Assembly: GCF_035046505.1 (NCBI RefSeq)
Contig: NC_089823.1
Span: forward strand, 104,183,412-104,247,411
Direction of reading: 5' to 3'
Length of the DNA: 64,000 nucleotides
Origin: Tiliqua scincoides
Taxonomy: Eukaryota; Chordata; Lepidosauria; Squamata; Scincidae
Shown: positions 1 through 12,443 of the stretch, in pieces
Position numbering within the stretch: the first letter of the stretch is position 1
Layout of the letters: every line of letters begins with the position of its first letter
Program-made: the position numbers and the translations under genes
Notes under the pieces: model-generated
What the model saw: the letters and a program-made list of their open reading frames with translations, nothing else
Databases searched by the model: none
What the model was told of the DNA's origin: nothing

Positions 1-3000
1 TCTAATCAACAAGGGAAACAGGATCTATATGCCTATTGCCCATAGAAGAAGAGAGAGCCATGAAAGAGAGAAGAAGAGACAGCCATGGATGAGCAGCTCT
101 CACAAATTTTGGCTCTTCAAAGGCAAGGGTCTACACTTGTCACCTGCATATTCATGTGTTGATGGGGAGACAGAGAAGGAACGCACAGCATTTATCAAAT
201 GGAACACAAAATAATTCTGCCATCGTTTCATTCTAGTGGAGAGAGGGTGTCTGTACCAGGAAGTGTAAGAGTATGCAGCAATACTGTGGGCCATAAGTGG
301 GCAGCCTTCCAAAGTCAACAGGGCTCTATTGAGTTCTTCTTGTTTAGGATCTGGGCAGGTCTCATGATTTTATTTCAGTCTTGTGATGCTCAGTTAAATT
401 GTTTTATTGGTTTTTTGTCTGTGTTTGTTTGGTTTCAGAAAACGCTGGTTCTTAGAAAGAAATGGCAACAAAAGACTTGATCTTTGTTTTAAGCATGGTG
501 CTGTTTGAGGGAAAAGTGCACAGACATGAAATACATAACCAAGGGCATGCATGATCTTGCCAAGTTAAGCACTTTAAAGTCATGCTGATTTCAAGCATAT
601 TGTCTTTATAACACACTTCATTACCCAGAGAGCAGTTGAACTTTACCACTTCAGGCTGCATGTGATGGGTTGTGTGGGTTGTGTGTTTTAATTTTTCCCC
701 CTTATAAAAATATATATTCTCATACAAAGTTGACATGCAAGGGAGGCAACTATAGGAGAGCCCTTCTCCTTGCCTTGCTAGGTTTCCATGTGTGGGAATA
801 TTTTCACAGGAAGTAGAATGCAGCAATGAAATCCCTCCACCTCCATTGATGTGGTACAGTCTAGTACAAGGGTGGCCAATCTTTCAACTTTAGGGCTACT
901 GGACCTTTAACAATTGCATACAAGAGAGAATTTCAGCAGGTGCACCCTGTCATCTATGCTACAGCTCTGCTTTGCTGTATTCTGAACTATGTGTTGGACC
1001 TTCCGGCCTGACACAGACTCTCTCAAATCCATGCCAGCAAAATAGCCAGTGCAGACTCAAGTATCCCCATTGCGGGACTTGGAACTTTCCCCTTCCCTCC
1101 AGGAGATCTCTGGTTGCTTCTCAGTGCTTGCTGGATACAGCAGTAGCCACTTTGGTGCCGCTTTCTTTGGTGACGCCGGGAAACTCAGGATTAGGCTGTA
1201 AGGTTTTATTCACTGAAGCTTCAGTGCCACATTCTAAGAAAAGGAAACTTGTTTTTGCAGTGGAAGAGCATCAATACGCATTGTTTGTTCTGGAAGCCAG
1301 CTGATTTTCATGTACTTGTATGTGACTGAGGTACTTATCATGAGATTTATATGAAGGTGGCAGGGGATCAAACCATAGTCAGCAGACAAATTGCACTTCT
1401 TTTTCTTTTTTTTTTTTACTCCTGTCATTGTTGAGCCAAGAAATATGTTAAAAATAATTCAATACATACAAAAAGTCAATGAAAAGCATAGTGAAAAGCA
1501 TTTTTTTCCTTGGGAGGAAAAAATAAACCACCTTTCTTTATATATAGTGGAAAACAATGGCAGTTTCTGTTTTATATATACCTAAAGTTGCTTTTCCAGG
1601 TGCAGTGCAGTTAATTTCTTTGTATTGCTGCAATATAATTGTATGGAGATTTTTTGTTTGTTTTACAAAAAGGTCTCTCTCTCTCTCTCTCTCTCAAAGC
1701 TTGTTCCCAACATTCTATCTGTTGTGACCAAGAAATGGAACTGGTGCATAAATATTAAAATGAGCGAATAAATTGCCAACAGTGCTTTTTTTCCTGTCAA
1801 TTGACTCTGTTCACACATTCAACTGCCTGCCAGCCATCAAGCATATATAGCAGTCAAGTGCAGAGAAATCAAAGGATTATACGTGCATGTGTGATCCATG
1901 CCCAAGAGCTGACTCATCAAGTGATGAGAAATCTAGGAACAGATATACATATGTGATCCAGCTCTGAATGTTACTCCTTGCCAAGTGAAATGCTCATATG
2001 TGAAAGGGAGATGTGGCAGCAAGCAACCATGGCTGCTGGATTATGCAGCCCAGAGCTGTTGGCCATTCTCTCTCTTAAACAAAAAACAAAACAAAACCCA
2101 AATTGTAAGCATTCTGAGCTGGAAAAACAAGGAGAAAGGTTCTGTTTAAAATGCTTGAGTGCATCATCTACAGCAGGCTGCTCATCGAAATAGGGGTGGG
2201 GTAGGCTGAAGAAGCTTCTGTCAATGTACAGTGTGCATGATTTGTTTCTTGTTTCCTCAAACTATTTGAGACTGATAGGTAATCCAATAGGACTTAAAAC
2301 CTGTGTTATGTAGGAGACTCATGTTACATGTGCCCCAAGGTCCTGAAAGCTCTTGTCTCTGCTGCACTTTACAGCAAGTGAGGAATTACCTTGCTAAAAC
2401 AGAAAGGCCATGAAGCTTAATGGCTTAATTTAAATCCTGACATTCTTTGAAGGATGGTGGGGAGAAGAAGCTGTCAGTTCTAGCATGCCCAGAGTTTCAT
2501 CTGGTTTTTGGAAATTATATTTATTTTCCATTAATATCTACGGCATGATGGGCTCAGCACTTCAAGAGTGGGAAGGGGCAGACTTTCATCAATCTTTACT
2601 GAGGGCCAGATCTTACGGTCTCCCTCCCTCCTTCCCTCACCCCCTTTATGTCTTTTCTGGTTTATGATGAGAATTAAACTGCTTACGGTGTTCATTCATT
2701 GTCTATAAAGAGCATGGAAAGTTGCATGTTAGTGTGGTTATCTTAACTTCTGAACCATGTAAGCAGCGCTTAAAGATTCTGTACACCCATATTTTGCCTT
2801 GGCCTTTCAGCTGGACTGAAGTGGGATGTGTCCCGGCTGAAATTCAACAGGTGAAGTTTCCCCAATCACTTGCTATAGGTGCACCTGAGGAATTTCTGCC
2901 TGATATGTGTCTACAATGCAAAGTGCTATAAACTACGTTGTGGTCTACAGTGCACAGTGCTTCCCCAAGAGGAAGCATCTCAGTGATGGACAGTGCTGAG

Positions 3001-3267
3001 CGAGTATACAAACTGGATAAGAACTGGGATTGAGTGATCATGACTTTCTCCTGTACAAACATGTCTAGCTTTGTAAAAAATTTAGATTTTTAATAAATTT
3101 AAAAAACAGAGCAAAGGAATATTATAAATGCATTTGTTCTACCAGCTAATACGGAATTTCAACAGCCACAAAGAAATGCCAAAGAGATGAATTCTGAAAA
3201 ACATCCCTGGAACAAAGAGTTAAAATGAAGAGTGATTCATTTTGGGAATGAGAATATCCCAGATGGT
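1..3267. other. gene-free stretch, little recognised
   Basis: I see no coding potential: the open frames are short and have no family resemblance. There is a (CT)n run at 1673-1695. The sequence CAAGGGTGGCCAATC at about 869 resembles a hAT-type terminus, but I found no matching second end. Nothing else is recognised. Confidence 0.6.
1673..1695. repeat. (CT)n microsatellite
   Basis: Uninterrupted CT dinucleotides are read directly in the sequence. Confidence 0.95.
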
Positions 3268-3270
3268 TTA

Positions 3271-3346
3271 ATATTGCAACCCTATACATTTCGCCTGAGA
3301 AATTCAATGAGACTTACTCTCAGGTAAATGATATAGGATTATAGCC
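3271..3346. mobile_element. fold-back MITE, ~90-bp class
   Basis: The left part reads TTGCAACCCTATAC and the right part ATAGGATTATAGCC, so the ends are roughly inverted. The interior carries the diagnostic CAATGAGACTTACTCTCAG core. TTA precedes it and TAA (3347-3349) follows. That TAA is also the left flank of the next MITE. Confidence 0.7.
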
Positions 3347-3349
3347 TAA

Positions 3350-3528
3350 GGCCCAAATCCTAACCTACTTTCCAGCACTGGCATAGCTGTGCCAATGGGA
3401 CATGTGCTGCATCCTGCAGTTGGGGGGCAGACATGGAGGCCTCCTCAAGGTAAGGCAAGGCTTGTTCTCTTTCCTCGGAGCTGCATTGCCCTTATGTTGA
3501 TGCTGGAAAGTGGGTTAGGATTGCACCC
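3350..3528. mobile_element. fold-back MITE, ~180-bp class, TAA flanks
   Basis: This 179-bp element has inverted ends, from GGCCCAAATCCTAACC to GGTTAGGATTGCACCC. It is flanked by TAA at 3347-3349 and at 3529-3531. The inner inverted motif TTTCCAGCAC...TGCTGGAAA is shared with the other copies in the window. Confidence 0.85.
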
Positions 3529-3589
3529 TAAGTGAACTCTTTTTTTTTCTTTCTAATCTAACCCTACAATTATATTTGTATAATTGCTG

Positions 3590-3765
3590 CAATCTCATTA
3601 TCTGCAGGGGATTCATTCCAGAATCACCTGCAGATACATTAATCCACAGATATGTGAATCTGTGCCACTTCCGTTTGCTCAAGTGGCTTTCTCTGGTATC
3701 CATGGCATCTGAGGCAAGTCAAATTCGTGGATACTGGAGCAACTGATACCAAGGATGCACTTGTA
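3590..3765. mobile_element. possible Tigger/pogo-like DNA transposon fragment
   Basis: The stretch has wording typical of pogo/Tigger ends (ATTATCTGCAGGGGATTC, then a CCACAGATATGTGAATC-like motif and TGGATACTGGAG). No transposase frame is visible. The assignment rests on recalled resemblance only. Confidence 0.3.
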
Positions 3766-5815
3766 GTCATTTGGAAATAAGATCTGTTGAAGTAGGTGGA
3801 CCGCAAGGAAGAAGCTCAGGACTGAGGTGCAAGTCTCATCCCTTTGTAAATGGACAAAATCAGATTCAGAAATGGCAGACAGATACGATATGACAGGTGA
3901 TGTGACAGATTTACATACGACAGAAAACTCATGACTGCCAGAAGTCCTGCATCTCCTCCTCCTCTCTCCCCCAGTAACATCTTGTACTCTAATTAAAAAG
4001 ATATGATTTGAAATCACTGCATGGTGAGTTTCCCCACCCTCTTAAGCAAGTAGGCAATGAAGTGGAGAGGCAAGGGAAATTTATGATGTCACATCTCACA
4101 TTTTGCTGTACTAGTTACAGGCTGCCTGTAGTTTTCAGTGACAGCCACACATCTCCTGTAGCACTGAAATTCCTTTCTTTCTGACAGTACAAGACCTGGC
4201 TGGAGTGCTGATACCCCATTCATGCATTTGTCTTCCCCTCTGCCATACACCCCCCCCCCCCGTGAAACTGCATAAAGAGGATCTAGCTACCTATGTGTGT
4301 ATTGCACTTTGTGAGCAAATGACAAGAGACAGCCTCACGGATATAATGAACCACAGATAGCTGATGACCTGTAATTGGGTGGGAGGGGAACAGATGGTAA
4401 CAAAGCAAAGGAGAAAGTGAAAACAGCTGGGCCTTTTCTCCCCATATACAGTGTAAATATTTGTTTGGCTCTCATCCCTCCAATATCACAGCTGTGAGAG
4501 GAAGTAACTTGTGGGAATTGACGGAAAATGAGTATGGAAAGAATGGAATGAAGTTGTGTGCAGTCTCAAGGGGGTGTAAGTCCCAGCCAGCTCCAAATGG
4601 AAAAATCAAGTGGTGTCCAAACGAAAGTGAATCTAAGGCAGGGTCAGTAGAGAGGCTGAAGTAGAGCTGGGCCCATGGCGGTAGGGTTGTTCAAGGTCTG
4701 GAGCATGCAAAGAAGTGAAAATCAGCTGGTCTAGGACTCCTAGCAGTGGGAGATCTCAGACTGGGGACTTTGGCTGGAGACCTTTCCCTTGAACCACTGC
4801 CCCTTTAATCAAAACACATTGGTACCCTCTTTCCAAGCAGCTTCATTAGCCCATGTACAGTACATGCAGGAGGTTGAACAAAAAATTACCAGGCAGAAAA
4901 CAGCAATGGATGTAGAAGAGGATAGCCCTTGGCCACTGCAGTTTCTGCTATATCATTCTTTGACCAACCTCCTGCATGATCACCAATTCAGGACTTGGTC
5001 TTGTTCCTGCCATGTTCCATGGCCATGCCAACTCCACTGCCTACTCCTCTTTGCATCACTCTGCTTTCTGAAATGAACTCCATCTTACCTCTCAAAATAA
5101 ATATCTTGACCCGGCCCTTTACCTGAGCGCTCCCCCAGGAACCAGGGATCTGCCTTGTTGGGTGATCCCACAGAGGTACCTGTCCTTTAGGGAGATGCTT
5201 AACTCCATCAAGTCACGATAACTTGCAGGAATGAAGTAAGAATCAGAAAGCAACTTCAGACAGGAGGCTCTGCTCTGGAGCTATAGTCAGGGAGGATCAT
5301 GCAAGACTGCAAGAAGGGGTGATGAACAAACAATGCTACCTAAATTGAGTGCCAAATCGAGGAAGCCACCAAATGGCGGAACACAAGAACTGATATGAAA
5401 TAGGAAGCTTGGAACAAGTCCTGGACCAGAAAGGGCACAGCTGAGCCAATCAGGGCCTTTCACATGGGTGGGAAGATGCAGTGATCTGTTACTCTATTCA
5501 TGTGAATTTTTTTTTTCTCTTGAGCTTGGCAACATCTTTCAACATCTGTAAGTACTGATGGAAATCACTGTGGAACAGGGGACAAAAAGGTGAATAAAAC
5601 AATACTGCAATCGTAAAGACGCTTTTTTGAGAAGTTCCAATTTTTTAAGTCGGTGGAATGCATAAACTTGGTTAGGACTTATAAATCAGAGCCTTGCACT
5701 GATTAAAAGTACTCTGATAATACAATATTCAACGTAGTTGATTTATTGCTTTCACTGATGCACAATGAGTCATTAATGAAATATCAGATATGCATTTGTT
5801 GGGCAAACCAAGATT
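3766..5815. other. gene-free stretch, nothing recognised
   Basis: It holds a short poly-C run near 4250-4261. I see no coding region or recognisable repeat. Confidence 0.5.
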
Positions 5816-6090
5816 TTTAGCAGCCAAATTCTGACTGCACCCTCTCCCAGGGACGACCTGCCCATGGGCCCATCCACCCTCCCCAAATCCCTGCACTGCC
5901 AGCCTGCCACCAGCACGTTGTATCCTCCACCTGTGCTGCTGGGGCCACATTCAGCCTCCAAAGAGGTTGGTGCAAGTGCACTGGCCTTCCAACTCACTTG
6001 ATGGCGCAGAAGTGCCTTATGGCACTTTTGTGACACCGGGAGGCTGGCACAGGGGAACTGTGCCAGCCTAGAATGTTTTTTGGATTATGC
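5816..6090. mobile_element. degraded fragment of the long (~510-550 bp) MITE class
   Basis: It contains AAGTGCCTTATGGCACTTTT, which is nearly identical to the segment at about 17988 inside another family copy, and it ends near a GGATTATGCC-like terminus. The left end is not recognisable, so the boundaries are approximate. Confidence 0.4.
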
Positions 6091-6924
6091 CGTGAATGTC
6101 ATTTATGTACCATCTATTTCCTATCATGGAACTCAAAGTGATATTCAAGGTACTGACTGGACCTAGACTTGCTTAGCTTAAACCAAGGTGGCTGCATCCT
6201 GCATCCTCAGGCCACTTCTCAGAACTTGAAAAATGTTTATCTTTTGAATCCATCAGCCATGTATGACAGTCTGCCAGGACATGATTCATGTCTTGGTTTT
6301 GTATGCTGTCTAAAACTTCAGAAAAGAGGGGTTTTCAAGCACCCAACAAACCATAATATGTGACTGGTGAGCTGCACTCTGCTTCGTGTGTAATGTATGG
6401 ACCTGTGCTGCTATTTCTCTCATTCATTGGAGATAACATTGGAACTGGCCCATAGATTCCATTAAAAGTATGTAAAATGTGAATTGGCTTCTGTGGTTGT
6501 ATATGGATCGATAACAGGACAGTTTACCCTGCCCTAGGAATTCGAGCCTCCCAACTGATCAGTTTCTAAATCCAAGAATCAAAACCAGATTGTTTTGCCC
6601 TGAAAAAACAACAGAAAACATTACTGCAGCTCTGCTTCCTGATACTTTCTGGATTCAGGCTATCTGTGGCCAATCTAATGACTCACTCAAGCGTGTGAGT
6701 GTGTTTTTAAAATAGTCTGTAACTATCCCTTAGCTCTACGCTTTTCTATTTGTTCCTAAGGCTTCTATACTCCTTGTTTTCCCTGTAAAACAACAAAACA
6801 CACTATTTTGGGGTTGCTGGTCATGATTCCAGGAATGGGAATCCAACTCCTAAGTACGACAGACTTTACATAGTAACGGCCTGGCAGTGATTCAGAAATG
6901 CTTTGACCAAAGAGAACTGACCGA

Positions 6925-6930
<6 letters not shown>
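6091..6930. other. gene-free stretch, nothing recognised
   Basis: I see no coding region or recognisable repeat. Confidence 0.5.

Positions 6931-7003
<73 letters not shown>
6931..7003. repeat. (GA)n microsatellite
   Basis: About 36 uninterrupted GA units are followed by an A/T-rich tract at 7017-7062. Apparent serine-leucine proteins read from the reverse strand are artefacts of this repeat. Confidence 0.98.
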
Positions 7004-7005
<2 letters not shown>

Positions 7006-7967
7006 ACTGGCAATAAAAAAGCAAAGCTGTACCAAAAAAATAATAAAAAATAAATAAAAATAACATGAAACATAGAAGAAAGGAGGTAAATTCTGCCTTT
7101 CAGTTTTAGCATGCAAGTGGGAAAGCTGTGCAAGTTTGCCACTAAGTACCATGAATACTAAGGCCACTGCTTTAATGAAAGCTCTTCTCTTCTAAAGCGT
7201 GCGTGTGTAGATGGGAACATTTGAAACCTAGGGTTGCCAAGCACTTTTGTTTGCTGCCTTTTGGAAATTAACTCTACCATGGTGTGATGGAGAAGCAGCT
7301 CTCAAGCCTGCAAGCAGGACAATTTTGCATGTTTGACTAGGGTCACCAGCCACCCAGCAGTAAAACCGAGTTCTGCCAGGTCACCAGTACAAGTTGCTGA
7401 AAAGCCAGTAAACTCCATATTCTTTCAAGAGCCCCCCATAACTCTCCATAATTCTGTCCTATTTAATCAGATTTTGAACTGGCTGTACCCCAACCTATCA
7501 GATTGCTACAGGTTCTACCCAACTCAAAGCCATTGGATTCCTTTGAAAATTCCCTGCAGTTAGAAAACTATCATATCAGGACAAAGATCCATGGCTACAG
7601 TTTTCTCTGATATGTCAGGTTTCTGTGTCATAACAATTTTGGGTATGGCAAATTATTCAGACCTGTGATCACCTACTTGCAGATGAATGGTTCAATCCAG
7701 CACTACATGACTGAGCTGGAGTGTTTCCTTGGTACTTCTGACCTGTGCAGTCTAGATGAGATATGCTCATGTTTTAGTCCATGTAGATTCCTGTCCTGCA
7801 GACACGTACCTCTGTAAAATCAACATTGCAGTCAGGTCAGCAAATATTATAATACCAGTTCAATATGATACACTCATATTTATAATACTGCAGTTCTGGG
7901 CACCTAATCTGAAAAAGCCCTAAAACCATCACAGGACTGAAGAAGGTACAGAAAAGGCCAACTTTCA

Positions 7968-8517
7968 GCCCAATCCTAACTTGCGCTGGAACAGGTAGGC
8001 CAGTGGGCCTGCACTGTATCCAGCACAAGTTTCAGGCAGCCAAAGGCTCAGCCAGGAGCAAGCGGAAACTTTTCCCCTGACCCCTAGGAGAGCCACTGCA
8101 GTCCCAATGGGGTTACTTGGATCTGCACCACCTCAGGAGGTGGCGCAAATCCAAGCAGCCTGGGACTGCCCGGGGCTGCCTGGGAAGGGGGATAGGATCT
8201 GGCATAAATGCTGGATCCTGGCCCTGCCTCCTGCTCCCTGCCCACCCCTAGGAATGCCCATTGCCTGCACCCTGGAATGCCTCCCTCCTGCCTCCTCCCC
8301 GCCCTCTCAACCCACCCAGACCCTTGAGTCAGCTGAGCTCGGCTGGCGCAAACTTACCTCTTCCCAGGGCCCACAGTGGCATGGAGAGGCCAGCGTATGT
8401 CCGTGCACCAGCTAACTCGCTTCAGAGTGGCACAAAAGCACTTTACAACACTTTCACGACACTCTCGGCCAGCACAAGGGACTTGCGCCAGCCCGGGGCG
8501 CAGTTTGGATTGCACCG
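7968..8517. mobile_element. fold-back MITE, ~550-bp class, nested in CR1
   Basis: The ends read GCCCAATCCTAACTTGCGC and GCGCAGTTTGGATTGCACC, which are inverted. The left flank is TCA and the right flank is close to TAA. The GC-rich interior is shared in inverted orientation with the copy at 36492-40661. It splits the CR1 LINE, so it is younger than that LINE. Confidence 0.7.
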
Positions 8518-8806
8518 TAAATATATCAGAATGTGAGAACAACTTTCCAGTGAAGAAAGGCTTAAGAGATTAGAGTGGAATATGATAGGGGTTTATAAAA
8601 TCATGAATAGCATGGTGAAAGTGGATCAAAGGCATTCAGTTTTGCTTGTTCAACACACTAGAGCCCAAAGGCACCCAATGAAATTAATTAACCTTATGTT
8701 CTGGACATGCTTAATGGCATTTTTCTTCTTTGTACTGTGCAAAATCAACTTGTTGAATTCACTGGCACAGGAAGTAAGGGTCACCACCTTATTAAAAGGT
8801 TTAGAC

Positions 8807-9146
8807 CAGGGGTGTCAAACATAAGACCCGGGGGCAGGATGTGGCCCACAGGAGCTTTTTATCTGGCCCTCAGGCTCTCAGCTGCTGAGCACTGCTGAGG
8901 TGTTACTGCTAAAAAGGCAGCCCCCAAGAAAATTGGGCTCTCCCATATCTTGAAATATGATAAAGGTTTGCGTGTTTTCTCTTCTGTCATTTGTAGTTAA
9001 TGAATTCCTAAGTGAGAAAAAGTGCTTATTTTTGGTTATGACCTGTTTAATGACATCACTTCCTGCCTAACGACATCACTTCTGGCTCTCAGCAGACATC
9101 ATGAATGCCATTCGGCCCTCAGTATGAAACGAGTTTGACACCCCTG
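8807..9146. mobile_element. hAT MITE with perfect 8-bp target duplication
   Basis: The element is 340 bp and runs from CAGGGGTGTCAAAC to GTTTGACACCCCTG, exact inverted termini. GTTTAGAC occurs at 8799-8806 and again at 9147-9154. An 8-bp duplication and CAG...CTG ends are hallmarks of hAT elements. No transposase is present, so it is non-autonomous. A related copy lies inverted at 45982-46307. Confidence 0.95.
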
Positions 9147-9345
9147 GTTTAGACCAATTCATGGAAGTTATATCTATCAGTTGCCATTTGTCTTCTTGTA
9201 GCTCAGAATGGACCTCCATGTACAGAGGTCAACAGGGAATCATGCCTTGTTCGTAAGCTTCTTAGAAGAATCTAGTAGGCCCTGTTGGAAAGAAAGTGAG
9301 CTGGCCTAGCTGGAACTTTGGTTTGACATAGCACTGCTTTTATTT

Positions 9346-11599
9346 TTTTAATGGGATGGTATAAGTTCTTGCATTTCTAGGTTTTCCTATGCCCTTGTGG
9401 TGTTTTGAGACCCAAAAAGATGTCGAGGTCAGCTGTTGTCAGTTACAAGCCATTTGGCAAGACTTCAGCAAAATGGTTTGGCAGTCAAATGCCTTGCAAA
9501 GGACATGCAAAGTTGTGTGATTCACATGCAACTCTGTCTCTTGTTCCATTCTAGTTTTTCAGCACCCTCAATAAGGAAAAGCCACGGCATTTGTTCTTCT
9601 GGAGATTAATATGCAAATTGTATGCAAAGAATTCACATGCAACAACAACAAAAATAACTAGGAAAGTTTCTGGGGCTTGTCCTACATGAACTGTTTCCCT
9701 CATTCTACTACGTATCTATACGACATGTCAACCCAGTTAATCGCATTTTATAAGCAGTATTTTCTCCACGTTACTTAACAGTACCATATATTTGTGATTC
9801 TTGAGCCATGAAACCGTACCCCAATGGCTTTATTTCAAAGCCTCAAAACCCTAATTACACATTGAAACCAATGTTCTCATTCATTTTAAGGCCAGTATTA
9901 TGTTAACAGATCTGGAACGTTCCTTCTAACTGGGACTGTTTTCGCTCGACCACAGCTCCTCAGGGCTAATGGTGGCGGTGGGAAGCGGTGGTTTCTATTC
10001 TAAGAAAACTTCCACAAGCTGAAGGAAAAGAGAGTTTGATGTCTGTCTTCCTCCCCCACAAAAAAATAAAAAACTCTACTAACTAGTTTTATTTTATTTC
10101 ATAATGGCACACTTTTCTGATGGCTTCTGCTTAGGAAGTAACTAACCATTTTTTTTGGCAAACACACATTCGCAAATTCTCATTTGCCAAGAGAGCATGA
10201 ATGTGAGGGAGGGGCACAGGAGCACAAGCAAGGGAGAATCAGTGGGTTGGAGGGAATGTTTCCTGGAAAATGTGCCCCTTTCCTGGTCAATTTCTCCCCA
10301 ATGAGCCTTAGTTTAGAGCCTAGCTAAGAACAAAGATGAAAAATGACTTGGGGGAGACACTTGTGAGAGAGAAGCAAAAGGTCGGGTTTCACATTCCCTC
10401 CTTCCCCACCAGTTCTGCCTCGCTAAACCCTCTCTGTTGCAATATTAGGGGAACATCGGGCTGAGAACCTTGAGTAGCCCTCATAGTTTCATCCTTATTC
10501 TAATGTAGGCAGCTGGTTCCCTTTTGTGCGACATGATTGCAGTGACCTCTTCATCTTTCACGGGAATGGTTCAAAAAACTACCAAGAACTCATTGAAAAG
10601 ATACTGGGGAATTTGTTGTCATGTCACAACAGAATAACAACTGTGTTTCTCAGTAGATCCAAGAGGACCAAATAAACTACTTATGAATTCCAGGAATACA
10701 CACAATTGATTTACACTGCAGCTTTTCCTGGAGTGCTTGAAGAAGGAGTCAGCTATCAGCAGTCAAAGACAATGACTGCTGAAGTAGGGGCATATTCAGT
10801 GGTCTAAACTGCTCAGTATACTCAGAGGTAGACCATGGGGTTCTGCAGGCAACTGGCTATTTGGCCAGGAACCAGTGCCAAGCCATAGGTACTGGAAGAG
10901 AGGGGAGAGGCAAAGACCCAGGGGAGACTGAGTCATCACCTGACTTCTTGGGAGGTGATGGTCTAGCACTGAATACCAGAACTGTTTGTGGATCTGGCTG
11001 GGGAAGAAAATGGAGAGAACTCCAGCTTAAATTCACGCAGGCTGTGGCTCCAAGCTCTGACTCCTCTTCCACTGAATTCTGTTCCCCATATTGCCTTGAA
11101 ATAGTCACAGTGTAAGCAGTATCGGTTACTGAATTGTATATCTGCAGGCAGCAGAGAGAGACATGGCCACTGGTGGAACTACCTCCAAAATAACCATGGA
11201 GACACAATGAAAAAGCCATTGTCAACCGCCTGCAGCAGTACTTGAAAGGTATGATGGAGTTAATTGGTTGCATCACCATCTTTGTGAAGTAGCCAGATAA
11301 GATCATCATTGGAGCCTGTGAACACTAAACTAATTTGAGTTGACATTCAGGTCACCAATTTTGGTCCTGAGTGACTTGTTTTAAACAATTAAAGGGACCT
11401 TTGAGGTGAGATGTACACCTCAAAGGCACAAATCAGGACAGTGTATGCGACTGACCTCAGTTTACCACTTTGTTGCTATTATTAAGAGGTATAAAATGTA
11501 GCCCCAAGAAATATTCCAGACTGCACTGCTAGTTTCCCATTTCATCCTGAATATCGTATGGCAGGCCTTTGAACATTTCTGAAAGACCTTCCCCAACAA
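9346..11599. other. gene-free stretch, nothing recognised
   Basis: I see neither a coding region with family resemblance nor a clear repeat. Confidence 0.5.
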
Positions 11600-11905
11600 A
11601 CAAGAGCACACATGCATCTCTTTTTCTTGTCTCCACTGAAATATGAAATGATGTTCTGGACATTTCCTTCCTTCAAATCCATCCTCAAAACCCACCTTTG
11701 CCACAAAGTCTTTAGTGTTACTACCTCATCCCTTTACCTTGCTGCAACTAAGCCTAAGTACATGCACAAGACTTAGGATTACTCTTAAGCATATTCTTCC
11801 GTGGTATTACTTGCTCCCCCTTCCTCTGTTGTCACCCTTGTACTGTATCTGTCTGAGATTGTGAGCCTCTCAGGGCAGGAACCTGTCTTCCATTGTAAAG
11901 AACAA
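11600..11905 (+). mobile_element. L2/L3-like LINE 3' end, old
   Basis: It ends with wording typical of old amniote LINE tails (GAGATTGTGAGCCTCTCAGG, then GGCAGGAACCTGTCTTCC). The same style of tail recurs at 29765-29892. The assignment comes from recalled consensus wording, with no intact frame. Confidence 0.5.
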
Positions 11906-11933
11906 AGCATATTGATGTGCTCAGCTAAACTAA

Positions 11934-11991
11934 ACTACTACTAGTTTACTACTACTAAACCTACTAGTTTACTACTACTAGTAGTAGCTAA

Positions 11992-12022
<31 letters not shown>

Positions 12023-12030
12023 ATGATGAT
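11934..12030. repeat. (CTA)n-rich simple repeat
   Basis: It is an imperfect then perfect CTA/ACT triplet array with small inverted pieces (ACTACTAGTAGTAG). Confidence 0.95.
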
Positions 12031-12169
12031 GTTTTTATGCAGCTGCTGGTGCAGGCAATGCTAACTTCCAAATCATTCTGTTTTGGGGCAAGGAAGAGGG
12101 TTTTAAAATATTAATTTCTAGTTTTTCTTTCTGGAGTAAACCGAACCCGATTTTCATCTTTTACTGTAT

Positions 12170-12320
12170 GTATTCACAGTGTGTTGGCAGCAATCTCTCC
12201 TTCCCAGGGAACTCTGGAAATTGTAGTTCAGCATGGAGTAAAGATGATTAGCAAACAGTGCTCCCCCCCCCCAACTACAAACCCTAGGATTTGTTGGAGG
12301 AAGCCAGAACAGCTAAAGAG
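12170..12320. repeat. possible fold-back element
   Basis: AACTCTGGAAATTGTAGTT on the left and AACTACAAACCCTAGGATTTG on the right are roughly inverted and flank a 50-bp centre with a C run. No target duplication was found. It may be the core of a larger DNA transposon. Confidence 0.3.
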
Positions 12321-12443
12321 GTATAAAACCAAGACAGGGCTGCAGTGTGCACATACCCCAAGTGTGTTGAACCAGTGAATCAGGCACAGATAGCAGTGCT
12401 CCTGATGGATGATCACATCGGGCTAGTTCACACTTACAGCAAT

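Larger units (their letters stand above)
7790..9345 (+). mobile_element. CR1-type LINE 3' part, interrupted by two DNA transposons
   Basis: Three pieces read as one degraded CR1/L3-like LINE on the plus strand. Piece one (about 7790-7967) has an RT C-terminal remnant, with codons resembling LEYCSSGHLI then GLKKVQKRP. Piece two (about 8518-8806) has RLEWNMIGVYKIMNSM and a HTRAQRHP remnant of the CR1 arginine-histidine motif. Piece three (9155-9345) matches the CR1 3' UTR wording (ATGGACCTCCATGTACAGAGG, then a run like CTTCTTAGAAGAATCTAGTAGG). A 550-bp MITE separates pieces one and two, and a hAT MITE separates two and three. The 5' portion is missing, as is usual for a truncated LINE. It is not functional. 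Confidence 0.75.

Noticed and set aside
869-883. hAT element end
   Set aside because: Only one terminus-like string and no partner or 8-bp duplication.
6765-7167. Serine/leucine-rich proteins on the minus strand
   Set aside because: They are translations of the (GA)n microsatellite.
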